From NCBI GenBank assembly GCA_031431235.1, contig JANPDA010000185.1, positions 1 through 36,027 on the forward strand: a DNA stretch of 36,027 bases. Direction: 5' to 3'. This document shows positions 17,920-26,021 of the stretch, in pieces. Source of the DNA: JANNSW01 sp031431235 (GTDB taxonomy: Bacteria > Pseudomonadota > Alphaproteobacteria > Rhizobiales > Hyphomicrobiaceae). Under the pieces are notes generated by a model. It was not told where the DNA came from. It ran no database searches and worked only from the letters and a program-made list of their open reading frames with translations. Every line of letters begins with the position of its first letter. Position 1 is the stretch's first letter. The position numbers were made by a program, and so were the translations under genes.

Positions 17920-19254
17920 TCACACCGTCTCCTGCTCCAAAGTCGCGCGCAGCTTGGAGATGATCTCCTCGATGTGCGACTTCTCCGAGATCAGCGCCGG
18001 GGCGATGATTGCGGTATCGCCGGTCCACTTGATGTGGAGGCCGTTCCAGAACAGCTTCTTCAGCAGCTCGTTGCCGCGCAGGCCCGGCGCCTTGCCGGGC
18101 TTCACGTCGATTGCCGCCATCATGCCGTAGCCGCGGATATCGGTGACGATATCGAGCTCCTTCAGGCTCCAGACCTTGTCGAGGAAGTAGGGCGAGAGCT
18201 TCTTGGCGCGGTCGAACAGCATCTCCTTCTTGTAGATCTCCATGGTCGCGAGGCCGGCAGCGCAAGCCGCCGGATGCCCCGAGTAGGTGTAGCCATGGAA
18301 GAACTCGATCATGCCGGGCGCGGCTTTCTCCATCATCGTCTCGTAGATCTCGTCGCGCGCGACCACGGCGCCCATCGGCTGGCTGCCGTTGGTGATCGCC
18401 TTGGCGAGTGTCATGATGTCGGGCTTCACCCCGAACGCCTGCGCCGCGAACGGGTGGCCGAGGCGGCCGAAGCCCGTGATGACCTCGTCGAACACCAGGA
18501 GAATGCCGTGCTTGTCGCAGATCTCGCGCAAGCGCTCGAGATAGCCCTTCGGCGGCACGAGGCAGCCGGTGGAGCCGGCGACCGGCTCGACGAAGCAGGC
18601 CGCGATCGTGCCGGGGCCGTAGGTCATGGCAATCCGCTCGAGGTCGTTGGCGAGCTCGATGCCGCCGTGCTCGCCCTGGCCGCGCGTGAACTTGTTCTCG
18701 GGGATGTGCGTGTGCCGCATCAGTGCCACATAGGGCATGACGCCGGGGAAGCTCTCGCGATTGCGGATCATGCCGGAAAGCGATACGCCGCCGATGTTCA
18801 CGCCGTGATAGGCGCGCTCGCGCGACACGAACCGGTGGCGCTTATGGTCGCCGCGCGCACCGTGATAGGCCATCACCATCTTCAGCGCGGTGTCGATCGA
18901 TTCCGAGCCCGAGTTGGTGAAAAAGACGTGGTCCATGCCTTCGGGGGTCAGCTTGGCGACCTCCTTGGCGAGCGCGAACGATCCCGGGTGTCCGACCTGG
19001 AAGGGGGCGGAATAGTCGTTGGTCAGGAGTTGCTTGTGGACGGCGTCGGCGATCTCGCGGCGGCCATGGCCGCAGGCGACGTTGAAGAGGGACGATGAGC
19101 CGTCGATGATCTTTCCGCCCTTGTGGTCCCAGTGGTACATGCCTTCGCTCTTGACGACGAGGCGCGGCTCCGACTTGAACTCGCGGTTGGCCGTGAAGGG
19201 CATCCAATGCTCTTCGAGCGAGTTGGGTGTGGGGTTCTGCGTGCTGAGGTCCAT
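17920..19254 (-). CDS. Beta-alanine/omega-amino acid:pyruvate aminotransferase (class III)
   Basis: A PLP enzyme of 444 residues that moves the terminal amino group of an omega-amino acid such as beta-alanine to pyruvate, giving a semialdehyde and L-alanine. LEEHWMPFTANREFK, TNDYSAPFQVGHP and DHVFFTNSGSESIDTALKM match omega-amino acid:pyruvate aminotransferases (BauA/OapT type) along the whole length. FDEVITGFG (D256) and TLAKAITNG (PLP-binding K285) are present. The usual AGLWC segment reads SSSLFNV here, which may alter the substrate pocket. ATG 19254 has GGGAGG just upstream. It is divergent from a MocR regulator with 206 bp between them. Substrate assignment (beta-alanine rather than GABA or a polyamine derivative) is probable, not proven. 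Confidence 0.9.
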   Translation of the reverse strand: MDLSTQNPTPNSLEEHWMPFTANREFKSEPRLVVKSEGMYHWDHKGGKIIDGSSSLFNVACGHGRREIADAVHKQLLTNDYSAPFQVGHPGSFALAKEVAKLTPEGMDHVFFTNSGSESIDTALKMVMAYHGARGDHKRHRFVSRERAYHGVNIGGVSLSGMIRNRESFPGVMPYVALMRHTHIPENKFTRGQGEHGGIELANDLERIAMTYGPGTIAACFVEPVAGSTGCLVPPKGYLERLREICDKHGILLVFDEVITGFGRLGHPFAAQAFGVKPDIMTLAKAITNGSQPMGAVVARDEIYETMMEKAAPGMIEFFHGYTYSGHPAACAAGLATMEIYKKEMLFDRAKKLSPYFLDKVWSLKELDIVTDIRGYGMMAAIDVKPGKAPGLRGNELLKKLFWNGLHIKWTGDTAIIAPALISEKSHIEEIISKLRATLEQETV

Positions 19255-19369
19255 CTGATCCTCCCGGGTTGTTGCTGATCTCAGTCGTGCGACGTGGGCT
19301 GCTCGCGCCTCGTGTTTGGATCCCTGGGCATCGAGGGGCGACCGACATCTATGCCCGAATGCGGATGCA

Positions 19370-19402
19370 ATCCAACCAGCATGTCACGATCCGGCCAGAA
19401 CG
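19370..19402. promoter_or_regulatory. Direct repeat in the divergent aminotransferase/MocR promoter region
   Basis: On the minus strand CTGGCCGGAT and CTGGTTGGAT recur 19 bp apart. The second ends in TTGGAT, which with ATAGAT 17 bp downstream could be the -35 and -10 of the aminotransferase promoter. MocR-type regulators such as GabR and TauR bind direct repeats at such positions in the intergenic region they share with their target. Assignment as the regulator's operator is inference. Confidence 0.45.
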
Positions 19403-19460
19403 CTAGCTTTCCCGCTGGATCTATCGTAGCGCCACAAGCGGGTGCCCGCTGAGGCCAGAC

Positions 19461-20939
19461 ATGACCGATCTCCTCTTCTCGCTGCAGAGTTCCGCGCCGA
19501 CGAGTCTGCAGGCGCAAATCCGCGAGCATCTCGTATCGGCGATCCTGGATGGCCAATTGCCGCCGGCCGGGCGGCTGCCGTCGAGCCGGCATCTCGCCAA
19601 GTCGCTCGGGGTCTCGCGCAACACTGTCACACTCGCCTATCAGGGGCTCGTCGACGACGGCTATCTGATCGGGCGCGAGCGCAGCGGTTATTTCGTCAAC
19701 CCCGAGGTGGTCGAAGGGCGCGCGCGAGCGAAGCCAGCGATCGCCGGCAATTGTATCGACTGGGAGGATCGCTTCCAGATCAGGCCAGGCCTGCAGGCGA
19801 ACATCACCAAGCCGCTCGACTGGCAGAGCCACACCTATCCTTTCATCTACGGCCAGGTCGATCAGACCCTGTTCCCGATCAACGAGTGGCGCGAATGCGC
19901 GCGCGATGCGCTGGGCAAGCGTTGGCTCGGCAGCTGGACCAACGATTCCTGGGCACAGGACGATCCCCTCCTCGTCGAGCAGATCCGTCGCCGCATCCTG
20001 CCCCGGCGCGGCATCATGGCGGGCGATGACGAGATTCTCGTCACGCTCGGCGCCCAGCATGCCCTCTATCTGCTCGCCACACTGCTGGTTGGCCCGCGTA
20101 CGCGCGTTGCCATGGAGGAGCCGGGCTATGCGGACATGCGCAACATCCTCTCGCTGCGAACCCCCTTCGTGCAGCTCGCGCCGGTCGGGATGGAGGGGCT
20201 CGAGCTCTCGGCTGCGCTCGATGGCATCGAGCTGGCCTTCGTCACGCCGAGCCACCAGCTTCCCACCACCACGACCATGCCGCTGGAGCGGCGGATGGAG
20301 CTGCTGGCGCTGGCGGCACGCAACGATTTCCTGATCATCGAGGACGACTACGAGTTCGAGACGAACTACGTCAACGAGCCCTGTCCCGCCTTGAAGTCGC
20401 TCGACGACGAAGGCCGGGTGATCTACGTGGGCAGCCTGTCGAAGTCGCTGTTTCCGGGATTGCGGCTCGGATTTCTCGTCGGGCCCAAGCGCCTGGTCGA
20501 GGAGGCCAGAGCCTTGCGCCGCCTGATGGTCAGACATGCCCCCAACAACACCCAGCGTACCGCGGCGCTGTTCCTTTCGCTCGGCCATCACGATACCTTG
20601 ATCCGGCGGTTGCACCGTGCCTATCGCGTGCGCTGGGAGACGATGGGCAAGGCGCTCGCAAGACATTTGCCGGCTTCGGCCCGCCAACCGAGTTTTGGGG
20701 GGACGAGCTTCTGGGTGCGCGGGCCAGCGGGGCTGGACAGCCAGAGCTTGGCCGATGCTGCGAGCAGGAGAAGCGTCGTGATCGAGCCGGGCGAGGTCTA
20801 TTTCGGCGGGCCTGCAAAGCCGAAGAATTTCTTCCGCCTCGCCTTTTCCTCGATCGAGGAGCGGCGCATCGAGCCGGGCATCCGGTTGCTTGCGGAGCTG
20901 ATCGCCGAGGAATGCAAAGGCGCGCGGCGATCCGCATGA
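19461..20939 (+). CDS. MocR-type transcriptional regulator (GntR HTH fused to aminotransferase fold)
   Basis: A 492-residue regulator with an N-terminal GntR winged helix (residues about 10-80: SLQAQIREHLVSAILDGQLP, LPSSRHLAKSLGVSRNTVT). A class I aminotransferase-like domain binding PLP follows. The PLP lysine is K328 in VGSLSKSLFPGLRLG, with EDDYEFE upstream, so cofactor binding should be retained. Such proteins (GabR, TauR, PdxR) sense an amine or amino acid and usually control a divergent operon. Here that would be the omega-aminotransferase. The stop overlaps the ATG of the next transporter gene (ATGA at 20936), so regulator and transporters probably form one operon. Confidence 0.93.
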   Translation: MTDLLFSLQSSAPTSLQAQIREHLVSAILDGQLPPAGRLPSSRHLAKSLGVSRNTVTLAYQGLVDDGYLIGRERSGYFVNPEVVEGRARAKPAIAGNCIDWEDRFQIRPGLQANITKPLDWQSHTYPFIYGQVDQTLFPINEWRECARDALGKRWLGSWTNDSWAQDDPLLVEQIRRRILPRRGIMAGDDEILVTLGAQHALYLLATLLVGPRTRVAMEEPGYADMRNILSLRTPFVQLAPVGMEGLELSAALDGIELAFVTPSHQLPTTTTMPLERRMELLALAARNDFLIIEDDYEFETNYVNEPCPALKSLDDEGRVIYVGSLSKSLFPGLRLGFLVGPKRLVEEARALRRLMVRHAPNNTQRTAALFLSLGHHDTLIRRLHRAYRVRWETMGKALARHLPASARQPSFGGTSFWVRGPAGLDSQSLADAASRRSVVIEPGEVYFGGPAKPKNFFRLAFSSIEERRIEPGIRLLAELIAEECKGARRSA

Positions 20940-21943
20940 CCATGACGACAGGCCCGGATCTCGTGCTCGCCCATCGCGACAACCGTTTGCTCGCTGCGGC
21001 CTTTCTGTGCTCGGCCGTGTTCTGCGCGACGTCGCAGGACAGTCTCATGAAGTATCTGTCGGGCGGCTATCCGATTCACGAGCTGCTGGCGATCCGCTCG
21101 GTGGTCGCGGTCCCGATCCTCGCCGCCATCATCCTCTCGAGCACGGGCCTTGCCTCGCTCGCCGTCAGTCCGCGGCACCTGGGTCCAGTGCTCTTGCGCG
21201 GCTCGCTCCTCTTTGCCGGGTTCATCTCATTCGCGCTCGCCTTTGCGGCGATGCCGCTCGCCGACGTGGTGACCATCTACTTCACCATGCCCTTCATCGT
21301 CGCGGCGCTGTCCGCGCGCTACCTCGGCGAGCGTGTCGGCCTTGCGCGCTGGCTCGCGATCGCGGCCGGATTCCTCGGCGTGTTCATCATGCTGCAGAAG
21401 GATTCGAGCCTCTCCGACCCAGCCTCCTACCTGGCGGGGTTTGCCCGCCCGGGCGCCCTCCTCGCCTTTCTCTCGGCCAGTTGCTACGCCACCGGCCAGA
21501 TGATGGCGCGCCCGCTCAGCCGGCATGTGCCGCCGGTCGTCATGTCCTTCTATCAGAACCTCATCCATCTGGGCGCGTGCCTCGTGTTCGCGACGGTGGT
21601 CGCACTCGTTCCCATGGGTGGATCGACGGACAAGAGCCTCGCCTTCCTGCTGCGCACCTGGGTCGTGCCACCCACAGGCGATCTGCCCATTATCGTCGCG
21701 ATCGCGGTCCTCGGCTCCTTCGCCATGCCCCTATTCAGCATGGCCTACAAGCATGCGGAGGCGAGCTACGTCGCCCCGTTCGAGTACACGGCCATGTTCT
21801 GGGCGGTGCTCTACGGTCTGCTCGTGTTCGGCGACGTGCCGGGGCCAGCAACCCTCATCGGCGCCGGCATCGTCATCGCAGCGGGCCTCTTCATGATCGC
21901 GGCCGACCGACGGCGGCTGGGCCGGGGGACAGCCGTGTCATGA
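20936..21943 (+). CDS. EamA/DMT-family transporter 1
   Basis: A 335-residue inner-membrane protein with about ten predicted helices in two EamA repeats. Recognisable parts are LMKYLSGGYPIHELLAIRS, MPLADVVTIYFTMPFIVAAL and the C-terminal EASYVAPFEYTAMFWAVLYG. The ATG at 20936 overlaps the MocR stop (ATGA); ATG 20942 is an alternative. DMT proteins of this group export or import small metabolites such as amino acids; the substrate here is unknown. It is paralogous to the next gene and to the one at 24125. Confidence 0.9.
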   Translation: MTMTTGPDLVLAHRDNRLLAAAFLCSAVFCATSQDSLMKYLSGGYPIHELLAIRSVVAVPILAAIILSSTGLASLAVSPRHLGPVLLRGSLLFAGFISFALAFAAMPLADVVTIYFTMPFIVAALSARYLGERVGLARWLAIAAGFLGVFIMLQKDSSLSDPASYLAGFARPGALLAFLSASCYATGQMMARPLSRHVPPVVMSFYQNLIHLGACLVFATVVALVPMGGSTDKSLAFLLRTWVVPPTGDLPIIVAIAVLGSFAMPLFSMAYKHAEASYVAPFEYTAMFWAVLYGLLVFGDVPGPATLIGAGIVIAAGLFMIAADRRRLGRGTAVS

Positions 21944-23025
21944 CCGCCCTCAGCCGACCCACGGTCGCCGTCCTGACGCTGCTGCTGGCTGCCTTCATCA
22001 CGTCGGTCCAGGATACGACCATCAAGTCGCTCAGCGGCGCCTATCCCTTTCACGAGATGCAAGTGATCCGCTCGCTGTCGGCGATGATGGTCGTCACCGG
22101 CTACGTCGTCTGGCAGACGGGCGGGCTAGCGGCGATCGCCGACCGGGACTGGGCCTACATCTGCCTCAGATCGCTCGTGCTTTCGCTCGCGAGCATCTGC
22201 TTCTACCTGACGGCTGCAGCGATGCCTTTCTCCGAGGCCGTTGCGCTCTATTTCACCATGCCGCTGATCGTTGCCCTGCTGGCGGGGCCCCTCGTCGGCG
22301 AGCGGGTCGGCTGGCACCGGATCATCGCCGTCATGATCGGCTTCCTCGGTGTGGTCGTGATCGTGAAGCCGGGCTCGGCCGTGTTCGAGCCGGTGGCGCT
22401 GCTCGGACTGTTCGCATCGATCGGCTACGGGGTCGGCAACCTGATGGTTCGCGCATTCTCGACACCGGTCGCAACCAGCGTTATCGCCTTCTACATGAAC
22501 CTCTTCTTCCTGCTGACGGGGGGCGCGCTCGCCGCCCTTTTCGGCACGGGCTGGCTCGAGACCGGGGGTCATCCGAGCCTTGCCTATCTGACGAGCCCCT
22601 GGGTCATGCCGTCGGCGTGGGACCTCGGGCTCTTCGTGCTCGTCGGCGCCGCGACCGGGGTTCTCATGATCCTCTACACGATCCCTTACCGGATGGCGGA
22701 TGCGAGCTACATTGCACCGTTCGAGTACAGCACGCTGCTCTGGGCGATGCTGTTTGCGTTCCTGATCCTGGGTGAGGTCCCCAGCCTCGACGCAGTCGTT
22801 GGCATCGCGCTCATTGCCGGAGCGGGGCTGTTCATGCTGGCGATGGATCGATATATCAGCCGGAATAGGCGGCAAGCCGGCCAGGAGCGCTGGCACCGCC
22901 CTCGCGGTTACTCTGGCCCTAGAACGGCAATGAGCGTGCCGCTACCTGCACCACAACACCAGCCAACAGGGCCCAGGCGCGGCCCGCCCGGGAGGATTGT
23001 ACGTCATGCTGATCGGCGTTCCTAA
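21940..23025 (+). CDS. EamA/DMT-family transporter 2
   Basis: A 361-residue inner-membrane protein with ten predicted helices, paralogous to the preceding gene: IKSLSGAYPFHEMQVIRS, AVALYFTMPLIVALL and DASYIAPFEYSTLLWAMLF align with it. It starts at an ATGA overlap with transporter 1. After the last helix (LFMLAMDRY) a hydrophilic tail of about 60 residues, rich in Arg, Pro and Gly, runs through the alanine dehydrogenase Shine-Dalgarno and 20 bp into its coding region. That tail is not typical of the family and may be read-through of a lost stop. The overlap could couple translation of ald. Confidence 0.88.
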   Translation: MTALSRPTVAVLTLLLAAFITSVQDTTIKSLSGAYPFHEMQVIRSLSAMMVVTGYVVWQTGGLAAIADRDWAYICLRSLVLSLASICFYLTAAAMPFSEAVALYFTMPLIVALLAGPLVGERVGWHRIIAVMIGFLGVVVIVKPGSAVFEPVALLGLFASIGYGVGNLMVRAFSTPVATSVIAFYMNLFFLLTGGALAALFGTGWLETGGHPSLAYLTSPWVMPSAWDLGLFVLVGAATGVLMILYTIPYRMADASYIAPFEYSTLLWAMLFAFLILGEVPSLDAVVGIALIAGAGLFMLAMDRYISRNRRQAGQERWHRPRGYSGPRTAMSVPLPAPQHQPTGPRRGPPGRIVRHADRRS

Positions 23026-24124
23026 GGAGATCAAGAACAACGAGTACCGTGTCGGCATGACGCCGACATCGGTGCGCGAGGCGGTTCACCACGGCCACGA
23101 GGTGCTGGTGGAGAGGAACGCCGGCTCCGGCATCGGCGCCAGCGATGCCGACTATGCCAAGGCAGGCGCTGCCATCATCGACAATGCGGCCGAGATCTTC
23201 GCCAAGGCCGACATGATCGTGAAGGTGAAGGAGCCGCAGGCCGGCGAGCGCAGGATGCTGCGCGAGGGCCAGATCCTCTACACCTATCTGCATCTGGCTC
23301 CCGATCCCGAGCAGACCAAGGACCTCGTCAAATCAGGCGCCGTCTGCATCGCCTACGAGACCGTGACCTCGCCCCGCGGCGGCCTGCCGTTGCTGGCGCC
23401 GATGAGCCAGGTGGCGGGGCGCATGTCGATCCAGTCGGGAGCGCATTGCCTGGAGAAGGCGCAAGGCGGGCGCGGGGTGCTGCTCGGCGGCGTGCCGGGC
23501 GTGGCGCCGGCCAAGGTCGTGGTGCTGGGCGGTGGCGTGGTCGGCACCAACGCCGCGGCGATGGCGCTCGGTCTGGGCGCCGACGTCGTCGTGATCGAGA
23601 AGAGCGCCGACCGCATGGAGGAGCTCGTTGCCCGCTTCGGCACCGGCCTGAAGACGCTTTATTCGACGCAAGGCGCGGTCGAGGAAGAATGCGCAACCGC
23701 CGACCTCGTGATCGGCGGCGTGCTGATCCCGGGAGCGGCTGCGCCCAAGCTCGTCACCCGCAAGATGCTGAAGGAGTGGAAGCCCGGCTCGGTGCTCGTC
23801 GATGTCGCGATCGACCAGGGCGGTTGCGCCGAGACCTCCAAGGCGACCACCCACGCCGAGCCGACCTATGTGGTCGACAACGTGATCCACTACTGCGTCG
23901 CCAACATGCCGGGCGGCGTTGCCCGCACCTCGACGTTCGCGCTCAACAACGTGACATTGCCGTTCCTGCTCGCGATCGCCGGCAAGGGCTACAAGCAGGC
24001 GCTGCTGGATAATCCGCATCTGATGGCGGGCCTCAACGTCTGCAAGGGCAAGGTCACCTACAAGGCCGTCGCCGACGATCTCGGCTACGCCTATGTGGAG
24101 CCGCAGAAGGCGCTAGCGGCATAA
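23006..24124 (+). CDS. ald: Alanine dehydrogenase
   Basis: This enzyme oxidises L-alanine with NAD to pyruvate, ammonia and NADH. The 372-residue length and residues match the family: N-terminal GVPKEIKNNEYRVGMTP, substrate-binding K75, catalytic H96, the Rossmann loop VLGGGVVGTNAAAMALGLGA and D270 in VDVAIDQGG. ATG 23006 has GGAGGA at 22991-22996. The upstream transporter frame overlaps its first 20 bp. The next transporter starts at the base after its stop, so ald sits inside a transporter operon. With the nearby pyruvate-linked aminotransferase it would recycle alanine to pyruvate. Confidence 0.97.
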   Translation: MLIGVPKEIKNNEYRVGMTPTSVREAVHHGHEVLVERNAGSGIGASDADYAKAGAAIIDNAAEIFAKADMIVKVKEPQAGERRMLREGQILYTYLHLAPDPEQTKDLVKSGAVCIAYETVTSPRGGLPLLAPMSQVAGRMSIQSGAHCLEKAQGGRGVLLGGVPGVAPAKVVVLGGGVVGTNAAAMALGLGADVVVIEKSADRMEELVARFGTGLKTLYSTQGAVEEECATADLVIGGVLIPGAAAPKLVTRKMLKEWKPGSVLVDVAIDQGGCAETSKATTHAEPTYVVDNVIHYCVANMPGGVARTSTFALNNVTLPFLLAIAGKGYKQALLDNPHLMAGLNVCKGKVTYKAVADDLGYAYVEPQKALAA

Positions 24125-25081
24125 ATGGTGAGTGCCAGCGCAACGGGTGCTGAAATTTCACACGGCGCCCGTCAGCACCTGATGGGCGCCCTCTGCATCT
24201 GCGGGGGCGCACTCGCCTACAATCTGATCGATGTGGTCATCAAGGCCTTGAGCGGCACCTTTCCGCTGTCCCAGTTCCTCGTCATCCGGGCGCTCGCGAC
24301 ACTGCCGATCATGGCGGGCCTGGTGCTGTGGGAGGCGGGTTGGGGCGGATTGCGCATCGACCGGCCAGTGCTCGTAATCGTGCGAGGGGTCGTGTTCTTC
24401 ATCGGCAGCCTCGCCTTCGGCCTCAGCATCGCGACCATCACGATCGCGGATGCCGTCTCGATCTACTTCATCATGCCGCTCGCCATTGCCGGCCTCGCCG
24501 GGCCGGTGCTGCGCGAGCGGGTGCCACTCTATCGCTGGATCGCGATCGCGGTGGGCTTCATCGGCGTGCTCGTCATCATGCAGCCGGGCTCGGGGGTGCT
24601 CGAATGGGCGGCACTGCTTGCGCTGGGTGGCGCCCTGCTCGAAAGCGGTGGGCAGCTCATCTCGCGCATGCTGCCGTCGAACCGCTCCTCGGCCATCGCC
24701 TTCTACCAGAGCCTGATCGCGCTGTTGGGTGCGCTCGCCCTCGTGGCTCTCTTCGCCGGCGGCGAGGCTGCCCACGACCTCCACCCCAGTCTCGCATTCC
24801 TCACGCGCGCATGGGTCACTCCGACTCCGGCCGAGCTGGCGACCATGGTCGCCGCCGGGCCGATCACGGCGATCGCGATGTGGCTCTACGTGCATGGCTA
24901 CAAGGTCGCGCCGGCGAGCTTTGCGGCCTCGTTCGAGTATTCGGGCCTGATCTGGGCGGTGCTGTTCGGCTATCTCTTCTTTGCCGATGTTCCCTCGGTC
25001 GCGACCTGGACCGGGGCAGCGATCGTCATTGCATCGGGGCTATTCATGCTGCGCCGGGACAGACGCGCGTGGCTCCTATAG
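24125..25081 (+). CDS. EamA/DMT-family transporter 3
   Basis: A 318-residue inner-membrane protein with about ten helices, starting immediately after the ald stop (TAA then ATG). IKALSGTFPLSQFLVIRA, DAVSIYFIMPLAIAGLAG and ASFAASFEYSGLIWAVLFGY show it is a third paralogue of the two transporters upstream of ald. Substrate unknown. The tight spacing implies co-translation with ald. Confidence 0.9.
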   Translation: MVSASATGAEISHGARQHLMGALCICGGALAYNLIDVVIKALSGTFPLSQFLVIRALATLPIMAGLVLWEAGWGGLRIDRPVLVIVRGVVFFIGSLAFGLSIATITIADAVSIYFIMPLAIAGLAGPVLRERVPLYRWIAIAVGFIGVLVIMQPGSGVLEWAALLALGGALLESGGQLISRMLPSNRSSAIAFYQSLIALLGALALVALFAGGEAAHDLHPSLAFLTRAWVTPTPAELATMVAAGPITAIAMWLYVHGYKVAPASFAASFEYSGLIWAVLFGYLFFADVPSVATWTGAAIVIASGLFMLRRDRRAWLL

Positions 25082-25119
25082 GCTCGAATTCAACTCTATG
25101 ATCAGAGGAGGCAAAACCC

Positions 25120-25413
25120 ATGTCAGACGCAGGAACCGCCAAGGGCACCAAGCTCATCGACAACGGTCGCACCAATGTCTGGGAGTGGCGCTTCGCCAAG
25201 AAGGGCGACAACACCGGCTGGCATCGCCACGGCCATGACTACGTGGTGGTGCCGACCATGGATGGCACGCTGAAGATCGTCACCAAGGACGGCGAAAGCC
25301 TCGCCCAGATGAAGGCGGGCGTTCCCTATTATCGCTCGGAGGGCGTCGAGCACGACGTGGTCAACTGGACGGAGGGGGAGTACGCGTTCATCGAGGTCGA
25401 GTTGAAGAGGTAG
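25120..25413 (+). CDS. Small cupin protein, BauB-like
   Basis: A 97-residue single-domain cupin. The metal-site segment is GWHRHGHDYVVVPTMDG (H35, H37, H39) with a later H78 in EGVEHDVVN. This arrangement is the one seen in BauB-type cupins encoded in the beta-alanine catabolic operon of Pseudomonas aeruginosa, whose exact role is not known. ATG 25120 is strongly supported by AGGAGG at 25106-25111. It lies 38 bp after transporter 3 and is probably the last gene of the operon. The link to beta-alanine rests on family resemblance and on the aminotransferase nearby. Confidence 0.85.
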   Translation: MSDAGTAKGTKLIDNGRTNVWEWRFAKKGDNTGWHRHGHDYVVVPTMDGTLKIVTKDGESLAQMKAGVPYYRSEGVEHDVVNWTEGEYAFIEVELKR

Positions 25414-25440
25414 GGCCACAGGCCCCCATCGGAGCACGGT

Positions 25441-25469
25441 TTGAGCCTCGGCAGAAATGCTGGTATGAT
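25441..25469 (+). promoter_or_regulatory. Sigma70-type promoter of the toxin-antitoxin operon
   Basis: TTGAGC (25441-25446), a 17-bp spacer and TATGAT (25464-25469) form a good housekeeping promoter. The predicted start of transcription, 25476-25477, coincides with the ATG of the antitoxin, so the message would be leaderless. No Shine-Dalgarno precedes that ATG, in agreement. Confidence 0.6.
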
Positions 25470-25476
25470 GATCCCC

Positions 25477-25713
25477 ATGAGCCAGAGCAACGCGCCGACG
25501 ATCGAGGACGCCTTCCGAGCCATTCAAGGGCTGCCGGAGCCTGCTCAGCAGGCGCTGGTCGCAGAGATTATGGAGCGTGTCGAAAGCTACACGACGTCCC
25601 ATCTGAGCGCCGCGCACCTGGAAGAGCTGGATCGCAGGCTCGCTGCCGAGCCGACATACGCAAGCGAGGCGGAGGTGGCCGCCCTGTTCGCGCGACACGG
25701 CGTTGTCAGGTGA
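25477..25713 (+). CDS. Antitoxin of a type II toxin-antitoxin system
   Basis: A 78-residue acidic, helical protein (TIEDAFRAIQGLPEPAQQAL, then HLEELDRRLAAEPTYASEAE). It resembles addiction-module antitoxins that precede ParE toxins. I use ATG 25477, which matches the promoter prediction; ATG 25465 and TTG 25441 are in frame but overlap the promoter. Its stop overlaps the toxin start (GTGA at 25710), the usual coupled arrangement. No DNA-binding domain is obvious, so autoregulation is uncertain. Confidence 0.75.
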   Translation: MSQSNAPTIEDAFRAIQGLPEPAQQALVAEIMERVESYTTSHLSAAHLEELDRRLAAEPTYASEAEVAALFARHGVVR

Positions 25714-26006
25714 GGCAGATTGTCTACCGGGCTGCGGCCTTGGGCGACTTGAAATCGATCTCAGATTTTGTTGGCGCGCGAAATCCCATCGCCGCAGACA
25801 AGATCATTCAACGAATCACGGGGACCATCTACGGAAGCATCGCGGATTTTCCTGAAAGCGGACGCCTGGACCCAGCCAGGGGGACGAGGGAGTTTGTGGT
25901 TTCCGGCTTGCCTTACATCGTGATCTATCTGGCCGAAATCGATCAGATCGAGATCCTCGCGATCTTCCACACTTCGCGCGATCCTTCCACCAAACCCAAG
26001 TCCTGA
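25710..26006 (+). CDS. ParE/RelE-superfamily toxin
   Basis: A 98-residue protein with the ParE outline: QIVYRAAALGDLKSISDFVG, then FPESGRLDPARGTREFVVSG and a terminal YIVIYLAEIDQIEILAIFHTSRDP. The conserved core strands and the IFHTSRDP end are intact. ParE members poison gyrase and RelE members cut mRNA; the sequence alone does not decide which. It starts at GTG 25710, overlapping the antitoxin stop by 4 bp. Its codon use is less GC-biased than that of its neighbours in places, consistent with acquisition. Confidence 0.88.
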   Translation: MRQIVYRAAALGDLKSISDFVGARNPIAADKIIQRITGTIYGSIADFPESGRLDPARGTREFVVSGLPYIVIYLAEIDQIEILAIFHTSRDPSTKPKS

Positions 26007-26021
26007 GCCGATCAACCGCGC

